Shown here in pieces: positions 14,215 to 20,783 of a DNA stretch of 20,783 nt (the first letter of the stretch is position 1; the number at the start of each line of letters is the position of its first letter). This stretch comes from a virus. The notes beneath the pieces were generated by a model. It made no database searches. It saw nothing but the letters and a program-made list of their open reading frames with translations, and had not been told where the DNA came from. A program made the position numbers and the translations under genes. The stretch is from positions 1 through 20,783 of IMG/VR virus record IMGVR_UViG_3300028025_002793; one strand, 5' to 3'.

Positions 14215-14667
14215 TCAGTCGGACGCTTTGCGTCCGCCAAACGATACCCTGCTTTGCCGTTGTTGGTTGATCGGCATCGAAGGGTGTTGCTCTTTCATCA
14301 AGTCCTGATCCACAGCCGTCATTTGTTCGCGGGTCCGTTTCCCGTAAAATTCGGTTCTTTCATGCGCTGTTTCGACAGGTACGCGGGTTAGGATTAACCC
14401 ACCATTTCCAATAACGCCAGCATGCTTGCCGTCGTCAATGGTCGGGGCTTGGTATCCGGGGTGCTCGTCCGCACGTACAGGTTCATATCCCTGCCGAATA
14501 CGGTTGAACACATTTCCCTTATCTTCCTCGCCACGGATAGAGGCCCGAACCCAACGGTGTTTATAACCATCAGCAGCGGGCGGGGCGTCGAGGACACTCG
14601 GGGGAGCCCAAGGCTTGCGGCGCGATTCTTCTTCGCGGGTAGCGGTAGTACGAGGTGTGCGATCCAT
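14215..14667 (-). CDS. Conserved head-region phage protein, function unknown
   Basis: This 150-residue hydrophilic protein has an Arg/Glu-rich N-terminus (TTATREEESRRKPWAPPSVL, DAPPAADGYKHRWVRASIRG), then IRQGYEPVRADEHPGY, DDGKHAGVIGNGGLILTRVP. A helical C-terminus follows (EQMTAVDQDLMKEQHPSMPI), ending in QRQSRVSFGGRK. The blocks PPSVLDAPPAADGYKHRWVR and MKEQHPSMPINQQRQSRVSFG are strongly reminiscent of a protein conserved beside scaffold and capsid genes in many phage genomes. No role is known to me. It starts four bases after the scaffold candidate stop, with AAGGA eight bases upstream of the ATG. Confidence 0.82.
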   Translation of the reverse strand: MDRTPRTTATREEESRRKPWAPPSVLDAPPAADGYKHRWVRASIRGEEDKGNVFNRIRQGYEPVRADEHPGYQAPTIDDGKHAGVIGNGGLILTRVPVETAHERTEFYGKRTREQMTAVDQDLMKEQHPSMPINQQRQSRVSFGGRKASD

Positions 14668-14671
14668 TCTC

Positions 14672-15532
14672 TCAGTCCTTCACGTATTTTGCGTATTCTT
14701 CCAAAGGAACATTCAGCCTTTTCGCGATGGCGACTTGAGAGGGCGTGAGCCGAACACTTCTGCGCTCCTGTGTCATACTGCGGGACGCGGAAGAGCCAGC
14801 AGGTGCGACCTGACTTCCACCCGTTTTACGAGTCGTAAACTTGTTCGGAAACTCCGAACGAAGACGACGATCAATCTCAGTATAATACTCTTCAGCGTTC
14901 GGGTCAAATCCTTCGTCTTCCACAAGCATCTGGTGGATTGCCAAGGCTGCTGTCGTCATAATCCGGTCTTCACCGAACCACTTGTTCTTCTCTGCCCACG
15001 TCTCGGCGCGAGGATCAGCGCGATCTGGTTTCTGCTGTTGCCGCGGGGCAGCAACTTGTTGCTCTTGGCGAGGCGCGGCAGCTTCGCTTGCCGAGCGCTG
15101 CTTGGCAGTGGCGTACCGCTGCTTCTCCATGATGATGCGGGAGAGGTCTTCCTGCGCCGCCAGCAAGGCTTCCGTGTCGCCCTGCTCGTGGGCAGCGCGG
15201 TAGGCGTTCTTGATAGCCGCCTCTTGCGAGTCTAGTCGAGCGCCATACTCGGACATGAAACCAGTGTCCAAGGCCTGAACGCGCTTCTCAAGATTCCTGT
15301 TTTTCTCAAGAAGCGATTCGGCTACCCGTACTGCTTCTTCGCGGTCACGTTGTTCCTTGCGGTACTTTTCGGTGATCCGGCTAATCCGAGACTGAACCTT
15401 TTGACTGTAGGATGAAAGCTCTTCATCACCACCAGAATCGGAGTCAGCCTCATTCTGTTTTGTCGGGGGTCCCCCAACCTCTACGATGATCTCCGTTTCG
15501 GAGCCATTGTCGTCGTCGAAATCGTCGGCCAT
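14672..15532 (-). CDS. Scaffolding / capsid assembly protein candidate
   Basis: The N-terminus (1-40) of this 286-residue protein is very acidic (DDFDDDNGSETEIIVEVG). Residues about 44-135 form a long coiled coil (ITEKYRKEQRDREEAVRVAE, LLEKNRNLEKRVQALDTGFM). A Gln/Ala/Pro-rich linker follows (about 145-172), then a mixed domain and a C-terminal helix LTPSQVAIAKRLNVPLEEYA. Acidic head, coiled coil, low-complexity linker and a short basic or helical end are the usual design of internal scaffolds. The place between portal and major capsid protein fits as well. The GroES stop codon lies inside its ribosome site (TGAGG, six bases before the ATG). Confidence 0.85.
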   Translation of the reverse strand: MADDFDDDNGSETEIIVEVGGPPTKQNEADSDSGGDEELSSYSQKVQSRISRITEKYRKEQRDREEAVRVAESLLEKNRNLEKRVQALDTGFMSEYGARLDSQEAAIKNAYRAAHEQGDTEALLAAQEDLSRIIMEKQRYATAKQRSASEAAAPRQEQQVAAPRQQQKPDRADPRAETWAEKNKWFGEDRIMTTAALAIHQMLVEDEGFDPNAEEYYTEIDRRLRSEFPNKFTTRKTGGSQVAPAGSSASRSMTQERRSVRLTPSQVAIAKRLNVPLEEYAKYVKD

Positions 15533-15540
15533 GTTTTACC

Positions 15541-16032
15541 TCAAACGTGTTGAATATCGTCGGGCTCAAGGATCGTAGCGATAACCTCATCATCGTTGAT
15601 GATGCGGACCTCGCCTCCGTCGATCTTGAACCGTGAACCAGCGTATCGCCCAATGCAGACCCACTGCCCTTCACGGCACCATGGTTCAGCATTCTCCCCA
15701 AACTTGTTCGGGTCGCAGTAGGCTAGCGGACCTAGCCGCATCACGTATGCAACGACTGTCGCCAAAGCCTCGCGTTCCCGGACTTGGTCAGGGACGATCA
15801 AACCGCCGTCTGTCTTGGCCTTGCCCTTGTACGGCATGACAAGAATACGCCACCCCGTAGGCTGGGGGAGACGATCAAGTAGGGGCTTTTCAACAAGGGT
15901 TGGATCTAGGACCCGGGTGTCCGGCTCGACATATGCCGAACCAAGGTTGACGGGGTTTGGAGGTGGCGCATCGGACTTCTGGGCCTCGATGCGTTTAACG
16001 ATATGATCCGGAAGATAGAGTTTCTTCGACAT
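15541..16032 (-). CDS. GroES-like co-chaperonin (Cpn10 family), viral
   Basis: The protein has 163 residues, longer than the usual ~95. Residues 1-55 are an added N-terminal part (YLPDHIVKRIEAQKSDAPPP and a Pro-rich linker). The Cpn10 barrel follows: PTGWRILVMPYKGKAKTDGG, the GGLIVP mobile-loop motif at 76-81 that would bind GroEL, then ALATVVAYVMRLGPLAY. A metal-site-like insert with CDPNKF...PWCREG comes next, and the end is GQWVCIGRYAGSRFKIDGGE, VRIINDDEVIATI. It probably caps the host GroEL so that a phage protein, most likely the capsid protein, can fold, as gp31 of T4 does. Its start lies 38 bases inside the preceding gene, with only a weak ribosome site. Confidence 0.88.
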   Translation of the reverse strand: MSKKLYLPDHIVKRIEAQKSDAPPPNPVNLGSAYVEPDTRVLDPTLVEKPLLDRLPQPTGWRILVMPYKGKAKTDGGLIVPDQVREREALATVVAYVMRLGPLAYCDPNKFGENAEPWCREGQWVCIGRYAGSRFKIDGGEVRIINDDEVIATILEPDDIQHV

Positions 16033-16222
16033 CGTCAGTTGTTCTTTCCAGCAGGGCTTTCAGTTCGTCTATAGCAAAGGCAAGGCCCCGAATCTCACCT
16101 ACCATAGCTTGGTAACTATCCCAGTTACTTGGAGCGCCGTAAGCTACAGCTTCCACAAGCTCTTTCTCACGGCTCCTTAGACCTTTGTACAAGAGTCTCG
16201 ACAAACTAACAACATCCATCAT
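15995..16222 (-). CDS. Small helical phage protein before GroES, function unknown
   Basis: Three possible ATG starts lie close together (16228, 16222, 16219). I choose 16222 because AGAGG is six bases upstream, whereas it touches the 16228 ATG. This gives 75 residues: MMDVVSLSRLLYKGLRSREK, ELVEAVAYGAPSNWDSYQAM, VGEIRGLAFAIDELKALLER. It is almost wholly helical, with a probable coiled coil at the end. Similar small proteins lie beside portal genes in other aquatic phages, as far as I remember. Its last 38 bases overlap the GroES gene in another frame. Function is unknown. Confidence 0.78.
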   Translation of the reverse strand: MMDVVSLSRLLYKGLRSREKELVEAVAYGAPSNWDSYQAMVGEIRGLAFAIDELKALLERTTDDVEETLSSGSYR

Positions 16223-16232
16223 AGGCATCCTC

Positions 16233-16254
16233 TGTGAGTTTCTTGTTACTCACA
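16233..16254. promoter_or_regulatory. Inverted repeat in the 47-base gap before the small helical gene
   Basis: TGTGAG and CTCACA form a perfect 6-base inverted repeat around a 10-base loop. A second, competing pair (GTTTC / GAAAC, 16238-16260) overlaps it. No T-run follows on the minus strand, so it is not a classical terminator. It could be a processing or translation-control hairpin just before the AGAGG site, or chance. Confidence 0.25.
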
Positions 16255-16275
16255 TGAAACTAGGCCGTTGTCACG

Positions 16276-16488
16276 TCAAAATGTTCCCGAAAACCGCTGC
16301 GGCTTGGCGATGGAACTGAAGCGGCTGACGGTGCCGCCCTCGGCCTTCTTGTTCTTTTTCTTGACCTTGGAGCGCCCTGCAAGGGACAGCGCAATGGCAA
16401 TCGCCTGCTTTTGCGGTCGGCCCTCGTGGAAAAGGGTGCTGATGTTCTTGGAGACCGTCTTGTCAGACTTACCCTTTTTAAGTGGCAT
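16276..16488 (-). CDS. Small basic phage protein (KKGKSDKTxSxNIxTL family)
   Basis: The protein has 70 residues from the ATG at 16488, whose A is shared with the portal TGA stop (TGATG). AGGAGG lies six bases upstream. A GTG three bases earlier is a worse choice because it would sit too close to that site. The sequence MPLKKGKSDKTVSKNISTLF, HEGRPQKQAIAIALSLAG is a well-known small protein pattern of many phages (DUF6496-like). It is followed by a Lys-rich run and GGTVSRFSSIAKPQRFSGTF. It is very basic, with no membrane segment. No role is established; DNA contact or assembly is possible. Confidence 0.8.
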   Translation of the reverse strand: MPLKKGKSDKTVSKNISTLFHEGRPQKQAIAIALSLAGRSKVKKKNKKAEGGTVSRFSSIAKPQRFSGTF

Positions 16489-18986
16489 CACACGCCTCCT
16501 TGCGCTTTGATCATGGCAGCTCGTTGCTGTACCGCAATGCGCTCCCGATTCACGTCTGTTCGGTCTTCGGCAATCTGCTCTTGAAGATCCAGACGGGCAG
16601 AGTCGGTAACGGCCTTCTGCCGCTGGGCCGCGGTGTCCATCATCAACTGCGCCTTATCCATCTCCGCCTTGCGCTGCTCTGATAGCTGCTTGAGCTCCAG
16701 TTCGCGCATGCGGATCGTGACAAGCGGATCGGCCATCGGATCCTGCGGGGCCGGGATCAGACGCGGAAGAACCTCGTCGAGGATTTCTTTCTGCCGTGCA
16801 GCAACTAGCTGCGCGACCTGCGCTGGATCCTGCATGCCCTGTTGGACCTGTTGGATAGAAGCTTGGATCTGGGCCGGGTCTGCGCCGCTGATCTGAGCCT
16901 GTTGCTGTGCCGACTGCATCAGATCGTTCAGGTGCTGGTCAACATCGGCCTGCGCCTTCATGGCGATGTGCTCCATGATATGCGCGTAGAAGACGCCCAT
17001 GACAGACGACGACGTTGCCACAAGTGGAGCCTTCATAAAGGCCAAGTGGATCTCGATGTGGATATCGTGCATCTGCTCGGGGAACGCATTGACGAGTTCG
17101 CCCATGAGGATACGCGCATTCTCCGTCACCGGATCGAGCGGCGCGGGCTCGGGCGGGGGCGGCAGGAGTTCGTCGATATTCTGGATCTCAAGTGCTTGAT
17201 ACAGACGCTTGAACGCCGCCGGAAGGTTGTGCAGTTGAGGTGCCGACTGTGCAATCTGCAGGCTTGTCTGAGCCAGCGTTACGCGCTGCGCCATCGAGAA
17301 GATGTTCGGGTCGCTGACAGGAACAACATCGACGCGGTTGTCGAAGTCCTGTGCAAAGACCGTCCGCTCAGCCCCGGCCACATCGTAGGGATATTCTTGC
17401 GGCAGGTTTTCCGCGAAGGTGCGGGCAAGGATCCGGAACTCCAGCTTCTGCGAATTGTGCAGCCGCTTGTGAATGGCCGACATAACCTTGGTGCCGCGCT
17501 CCAACAGGGCCACAGTGGTTCCGACCGGAGCCTCTTGGTTCATGTTGCTCGTGCGCTCATCCGCAAGCGAGATGAAGCGACGGCCCGCGTCAATCAGGCT
17601 CCCGAGGAGCTGTGCCAGCGTGGCGCTTGGCTCTTTATACGGAAGCGGCATGATCGAGTTGCGAAGATCACCGCCGGGGGCGTCGATGTCGCGGAACTCG
17701 CCCGGGCGGATGGGTTCGTCGCTGTTACGAACACGAATGCCCTTGGCCTTGAAGCCGCCCGGTAGGTTGGCAAGCGTACCTGCGTCGATCAACTGACGCA
17801 GGATAGATGTTGCCGCACGGCCCAGACCGCCAATCATGTGGATCAGGCCAAAGCCATAGAACCCCAGACCGGGCATAAACTTGTAGTGGACGAAGTACTG
17901 TTTCTTCTTCGCAAGCTCCGTGCCTTCATCGAAGTTGCGGCGGATAGCCAAGATCTTCGAGGAGCCCTTGTCGATGGTGACGATGTACGGGAGCTGAATG
18001 CCCGTCGGCTCGCCATCAGGAGACAGGTCCTCAAATCCCTCGATGTCGAGGTTTACGTGCATCTCCAGCAAGAAGTAGGCGTCGTCGTGATACGACTTCT
18101 CGGTGCCCTGAAGCTCGTCAACCTTGGTGCGAACCGAATCAAGCTCTTCTTCGCTGGGCGTGATGTCGATATCGAGGTACTGCCCCGCAACCTGCATCTT
18201 GCGGATGTCGTTGAAATCCATCTGCAAGACGTGCGTAACGCGGGGGCTGGTGTTCAGGTCGCTTGCGGCATACGGGACAACGATATCTTGCGCCGGAACG
18301 AACTTGGAGACCGGGCGCTGAAGCCCCACATCCCAGTAGACCTTCTTAAAACACGACCCTGAGAGGGGCAGATAGAACAACAACTGATCCATATCCGGAT
18401 CGTATTCTTCCATCACCTCGGTGATCTCGTAGTTCATAAAGTCTTTGACGCGGATGGCCTGCGCTTCGCGTTCCGGGGACGTCGCGCCTAGGACCGAGGT
18501 CTTTACCGGGCCCCCGGCGGGCAGGAGCTCCTTGTACGCCTGCGCTTGGAACTGCGTGACGGACTCGGCGATAACCGGATGGGTGACGCCAGATGCGCCA
18601 GCAAAAGGCTCCGTCCGCTCGCGTGTCTTGATGCCCAACAGATCGAGGCCATTGGTGTAGGCCTCTTCCCACTCTTCGCGTGAGCTCAGGTCGGCTTCGT
18701 AGGCCGCGAGAAGGTCGCTTGAGATTTCGCCAAGATAGCCTTTTTCTAGATATTCGGCCAAGTTCGCGTCATGCGGGATCTGAACCTGAGCTTCCATCTG
18801 GGCCAGAGCGTCAGAGATGGCTTGAACCGTAGCCCCGCCGTCCTCGTGCTCGGTGACAACGGCACCGCCAGAGAAGTCATTCATGGTCGGGTTGGGAATG
18901 GATACCTCTTGGCCGTCGGTTCCGACGCCGCCCTGCATGAACCCCTGATCAACCAAAGTCCCTGTAGGACGCGGAGGAATAGCCAT
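16488..18986 (-). CDS. Portal protein (P22 gp1-like)
   Basis: This 832-residue protein forms the ring at one capsid vertex through which TerL pumps DNA. The first ~120 residues are acidic and helical. The core follows with RTEPFAGASGVTHPVIAESV, QFQAQAYKELLPAGGPVKTS, FLPLSGSC-type motif (YLPLSGSCFKKVYWDVGLQR), PAQDIVVPYAASDLNTSPRV and FYGFGLIHMIGGLGRAATSI. The clip and crown regions lead into a Gln/Ala-rich C-terminus (about 690-832) with long coiled helices, as in the barrel of the P22 portal. It is somewhat longer than P22 gp1 (725 residues). The ATG shares its A with the TerL TAA stop (TAATG), with GGGAG eight bases upstream. Confidence 0.92.
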   Translation of the reverse strand: MAIPPRPTGTLVDQGFMQGGVGTDGQEVSIPNPTMNDFSGGAVVTEHEDGGATVQAISDALAQMEAQVQIPHDANLAEYLEKGYLGEISSDLLAAYEADLSSREEWEEAYTNGLDLLGIKTRERTEPFAGASGVTHPVIAESVTQFQAQAYKELLPAGGPVKTSVLGATSPEREAQAIRVKDFMNYEITEVMEEYDPDMDQLLFYLPLSGSCFKKVYWDVGLQRPVSKFVPAQDIVVPYAASDLNTSPRVTHVLQMDFNDIRKMQVAGQYLDIDITPSEEELDSVRTKVDELQGTEKSYHDDAYFLLEMHVNLDIEGFEDLSPDGEPTGIQLPYIVTIDKGSSKILAIRRNFDEGTELAKKKQYFVHYKFMPGLGFYGFGLIHMIGGLGRAATSILRQLIDAGTLANLPGGFKAKGIRVRNSDEPIRPGEFRDIDAPGGDLRNSIMPLPYKEPSATLAQLLGSLIDAGRRFISLADERTSNMNQEAPVGTTVALLERGTKVMSAIHKRLHNSQKLEFRILARTFAENLPQEYPYDVAGAERTVFAQDFDNRVDVVPVSDPNIFSMAQRVTLAQTSLQIAQSAPQLHNLPAAFKRLYQALEIQNIDELLPPPPEPAPLDPVTENARILMGELVNAFPEQMHDIHIEIHLAFMKAPLVATSSSVMGVFYAHIMEHIAMKAQADVDQHLNDLMQSAQQQAQISGADPAQIQASIQQVQQGMQDPAQVAQLVAARQKEILDEVLPRLIPAPQDPMADPLVTIRMRELELKQLSEQRKAEMDKAQLMMDTAAQRQKAVTDSARLDLQEQIAEDRTDVNRERIAVQQRAAMIKAQGGV

Positions 18987-20458
18987 TAGTAGTACTCCCG
19001 AGTATGCGGAATCTCTTCTTCTTCGATCTCTTCGCCTTCAAGCGCAATGAACCCGCCTTGGCGGAAACGCATGAGTGCCAGAGTCATACTATCACAAAAG
19101 TCGTCGTGGTCACCATTAGGAAAAGAGGTAACCTCTTCGACAAGTTCGTCAGCAAAACTCTTGTCCATTGGAGCCCATACCATCCCCGCCTCAAAGAGGG
19201 GAGCCACCATGTGCATCCGGCTTACCTTATCACGACCGCCGCCTCGTCCGCCCGGAGAAAATCCAAGTGCAGGAATATTTTTCAGACGAAGCTCGTCAAT
19301 GAGTGGTTGGCCCGTGGCCTTGGCTTCGACGATAACCATGTCGGGTTGCCAGTACTCGTACTCGTCAAAGGCAACCTGCTTTAGCTCGGGGAAGTTCCAT
19401 CGCCCGCGCTGGGCATCGAGCAGGATTATGTTCTCCGCCCCGTCAAGCTCCGGCCTGAATATCCCCCATGTCGTGATGGCAGAATAGTCGGCACTCTCTT
19501 TCTTCGAGAACGCCGTATCGTAGGCCTGAATGACGTACTCTAGACGCGGGACGTCTTCCTTGTCCCAATCGTTCCACCAATCCTTGTTGATGATATTCGA
19601 CCCAGATGCCGTGGGCTGTTGCTGCCACTGCGCTGCCCACTTCGATACAGGCAGAGAAGCCTTGATCGAAAGCAGCGCATTCTTGTCCCAGAACTCCGGC
19701 CAAAGCGGATCCCCCGACGGCATGATGGCCGGAAACTCTACCACGTCCCACTGGTCAGACATGATGTCAGAACCCTGCGCCTGTATCAGACGGCCCGTCA
19801 GATCCTTCTTGCCCCACCGCGTCATAACGAGAATGATTGCGGCCCCGGGCTGGAGACGCTGACGAGGACCGGAGGTGTACCAATCGTAGGCATGGTCAAA
19901 CGCCGTCTCAGACAAGGCGTCTTGTTCCGAGTGCGGGTCATCGATGATGAACAAGTCAGCACCACGACCCGTCACAGCAGCACCAACGCCCGCGGCAAAG
20001 TACTCGCCCTGCTGATCCGTCTGCCATCGGCCCGCGGACTTCGAGTCTTCCTTCAGAACCGTCTTCGGGAAAATCTCTTGATACTTCGGATCGGCAATAA
20101 GATCTCGGACCTTGCGACCAAAGCGGACGGCAAGCTCGGTGTTGTGCGTAGCCTGAATGATCTTGAGTTTCGGGTTTCGGCCCAAGAACCATGCAGGCAT
20201 GAGGTACGATGCAAACTCAGACTTCGAGTGTCGAGGCGGCATGTTGATGATCAGCCGTTTAAGCTCGCCCCGGGCAACCTTCTCTAGCTTCTCCGCAATA
20301 ACGCGGTGATGCCTGCCTTCGATGAAGTTGCTGTACACGTGATGGGCGAAGGACATGAAACTGTCCTGCGCCTTCTCTCGCGTATCTAACCGCTTCCGTG
20401 CTTCTGTCAGCATAAGAAGCTCTTTGAGGGCCTCTTCTGGTAGCGAGTTTAGGCTCAT
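18986..20458 (-). CDS. terL: Terminase large subunit (packaging ATPase and nuclease)
   Basis: The protein has 490 residues. The N-terminal ATPase has a Walker A-like PPRHSKS (74-80), Walker B LFIIDDP (169-175) and a coupling-type MTRW (212-215). The C-terminal RNase H-like nuclease has acidic residues in YDTAFS (Asp314 area), VEAK (Glu378 area) and the NGDHDDFCDS cluster (449-457). Together these drive ATP-powered DNA packaging through the portal and cut the concatemer. Length is normal for the family. The ATG at 20458 has GGAAGG upstream, with the stop of the previous gene inside the spacer. I see no small terminase subunit; the upstream gene does not look like one, so TerS may lie further right or be absent. 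Confidence 0.95.
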   Translation of the reverse strand: MSLNSLPEEALKELLMLTEARKRLDTREKAQDSFMSFAHHVYSNFIEGRHHRVIAEKLEKVARGELKRLIINMPPRHSKSEFASYLMPAWFLGRNPKLKIIQATHNTELAVRFGRKVRDLIADPKYQEIFPKTVLKEDSKSAGRWQTDQQGEYFAAGVGAAVTGRGADLFIIDDPHSEQDALSETAFDHAYDWYTSGPRQRLQPGAAIILVMTRWGKKDLTGRLIQAQGSDIMSDQWDVVEFPAIMPSGDPLWPEFWDKNALLSIKASLPVSKWAAQWQQQPTASGSNIINKDWWNDWDKEDVPRLEYVIQAYDTAFSKKESADYSAITTWGIFRPELDGAENIILLDAQRGRWNFPELKQVAFDEYEYWQPDMVIVEAKATGQPLIDELRLKNIPALGFSPGGRGGGRDKVSRMHMVAPLFEAGMVWAPMDKSFADELVEEVTSFPNGDHDDFCDSMTLALMRFRQGGFIALEGEEIEEEEIPHTREYY

Positions 20459-20460
20459 AC

Positions 20461-20783
20461 TTACCTTCCGGGAACGAACGGCGTGTACCCTGCTAGCGAA
20501 GCAACGCTAGTGGACTTATGGTACGGAGCGACCACAGGACGTACCGATGCAATTCCCGTAGTTGTAATGTCAGTTGGGACCGGAACACAAGTCCTAACCC
20601 CTTTGGCATCCGTCACAAGCTTATATCCGGCAGGGCATGCAGTCGGGCCACTTCCTGTATTCGTTGTACCGCCGCCTGTCGTGCCGCCGCCTGTCGTGCC
20701 ACCTCCGGTGGTGCCACCACCTGTCGTACCGCCACCACCTGTCGTACCGCCACCACCTGTTGTACCGCCGCCGCCTGTCGTAC
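20461..20783 (-). CDS. C-terminal part of a Thr/Gly-repeat protein (start beyond window)
   Basis: The frame is open from the right edge to TAA at 20463-20461, giving 106 residues. The first ~40 are Thr-Thr-Gly-Gly-Gly(-Gly) repeats. A short Cys pair motif (ACPAGYKLVTDAKGVRTCVP) follows, then ITTTGIASVRPVVAPYHKST and the end SLAGYTPFVPGR. The two cysteines, 16-17 residues apart, could form a disulphide loop. The repeat looks like a flexible linker, so a larger N-terminal domain should lie to the right. The protein may be a virion or surface protein; I do not recognise the family. The stop lies two bases before the terminase ATG and carries its ribosome site. Confidence 0.75.
   Translation of the reverse strand, partial: TTGGGGTTGGGGTTGGGGTTGGGTTGGGTTGGGTTGGGTTNTGSGPTACPAGYKLVTDAKGVRTCVPVPTDITTTGIASVRPVVAPYHKSTSVASLAGYTPFVPGR
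20668..20783 (-). repeat. GGT/GGC-rich 18-bp and 15-bp tandem repeats coding TTGGGG / TTGGG
   Basis: Reading the minus strand, three 18-base units (ACG-ACA-GGT-GGT-GGC-GGT type) are followed by four 15-base units (one glycine codon fewer). The repeat runs off the right edge. Units are nearly identical in DNA, unlike the diverged repeats of the adhesin gene, so copy number could change by slippage or recombination. The minus strand is G-rich enough for two-tetrad quadruplexes. Confidence 0.9.

Noticed and set aside
12532-14391. Very long open frame (619 codons) on the plus strand opposite the capsid and decoration genes
   Set aside because: It covers three well-supported minus-strand genes and the terminator, its protein is Arg/His/Val-rich with no domain, and it has no ribosome site. 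It is an antisense shadow caused by the codon use of the real genes.
16842-17765. Plus-strand frame of 307 codons opposite the portal gene
   Set aside because: It is the antisense of portal codons, with a Leu/Arg/Val-rich sequence and no recognisable motif or start signal. The portal frame on the other strand is certain.
18986-20783. Small terminase subunit directly upstream of terL
   Set aside because: The upstream gene is a Thr/Gly repeat with a Cys loop and has no helix-turn-helix or TerS-like helical core in the visible part.
1-20783. tRNA or rRNA genes
   Set aside because: No cloverleaf with the invariant T-arm sequence and no rRNA-like conserved stretch was noticed; nearly all bases are coding.

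Overview
This window is a block of a tailed bacteriophage genome, or a prophage or viral contig. All 33 genes I can support lie on the minus strand, so transcription runs from the right edge to the left edge. Packing is tight, with many stop/start overlaps of the TAATG, TGATG and ATGA types. The gene set is packaging, head, neck, tail fibre and lysis. I saw no tRNA, rRNA, CRISPR array, integrase or insertion sequence. The protein families resemble those of uncultured aquatic (marine or freshwater) phages of Gram-negative bacteria; that is recognition from memory, not a search. No tape-measure gene or long-tail sheath/tube gene is visible. The portal resembles that of P22, and two adaptor-like genes plus a probable hub/nozzle gene are present. 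A short-tailed (podovirus-like) particle is therefore the best guess, although the genome continues beyond both edges.

Layout in transcription order. (1) 20783-20461: the C-terminal part of a Thr/Gly-repeat protein. (2) 20458-12658, packaging and head: large terminase, P22-like portal, two small proteins, a GroES-like co-chaperonin, an acidic coiled-coil scaffold candidate, a conserved small protein, a probable capsid decoration protein and the major capsid protein. (3) 12657-12507: a rho-independent terminator followed by a possible extended -10 promoter, the only substantial intergenic gap. (4) 12506-7883: beta-rich virion proteins, small basic proteins, an HExxH zincin-like protein, two neck/adaptor candidates and further conserved small proteins. 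(5) 7880-2477, the host-recognition region: a fibre-like protein, a small assembly-like protein, a glycine-rich adhesin with about eleven 22-residue repeats, a tail-fibre protein, a seven-bladed beta-propeller, a small helical protein and a fibre-assembly chaperone-like protein. (6) 2467-737, the lysis cassette: a membrane-anchored coiled-coil protein, a Cys-rich one-helix membrane protein, a two-helix holin candidate, a small helical protein and a GH19 endolysin with a peptidoglycan-binding domain. (7) 707-1: the N-terminal 235 residues of a large virion protein, probably a tail hub or nozzle.

How they work together: TerL and portal package DNA into a shell built by the capsid protein on the scaffold candidate, possibly with folding help from the viral GroES and the host GroEL. 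The adaptor proteins close the neck. The fibre, adhesin and propeller proteins probably bind the host surface. The holin and GH19 enzyme release progeny. The points most worth a second look are the HExxH protein, since no classical prohead protease is visible, the beta-propeller, the repeat-built adhesin, the viral GroES, and the terminator/promoter after the capsid gene.
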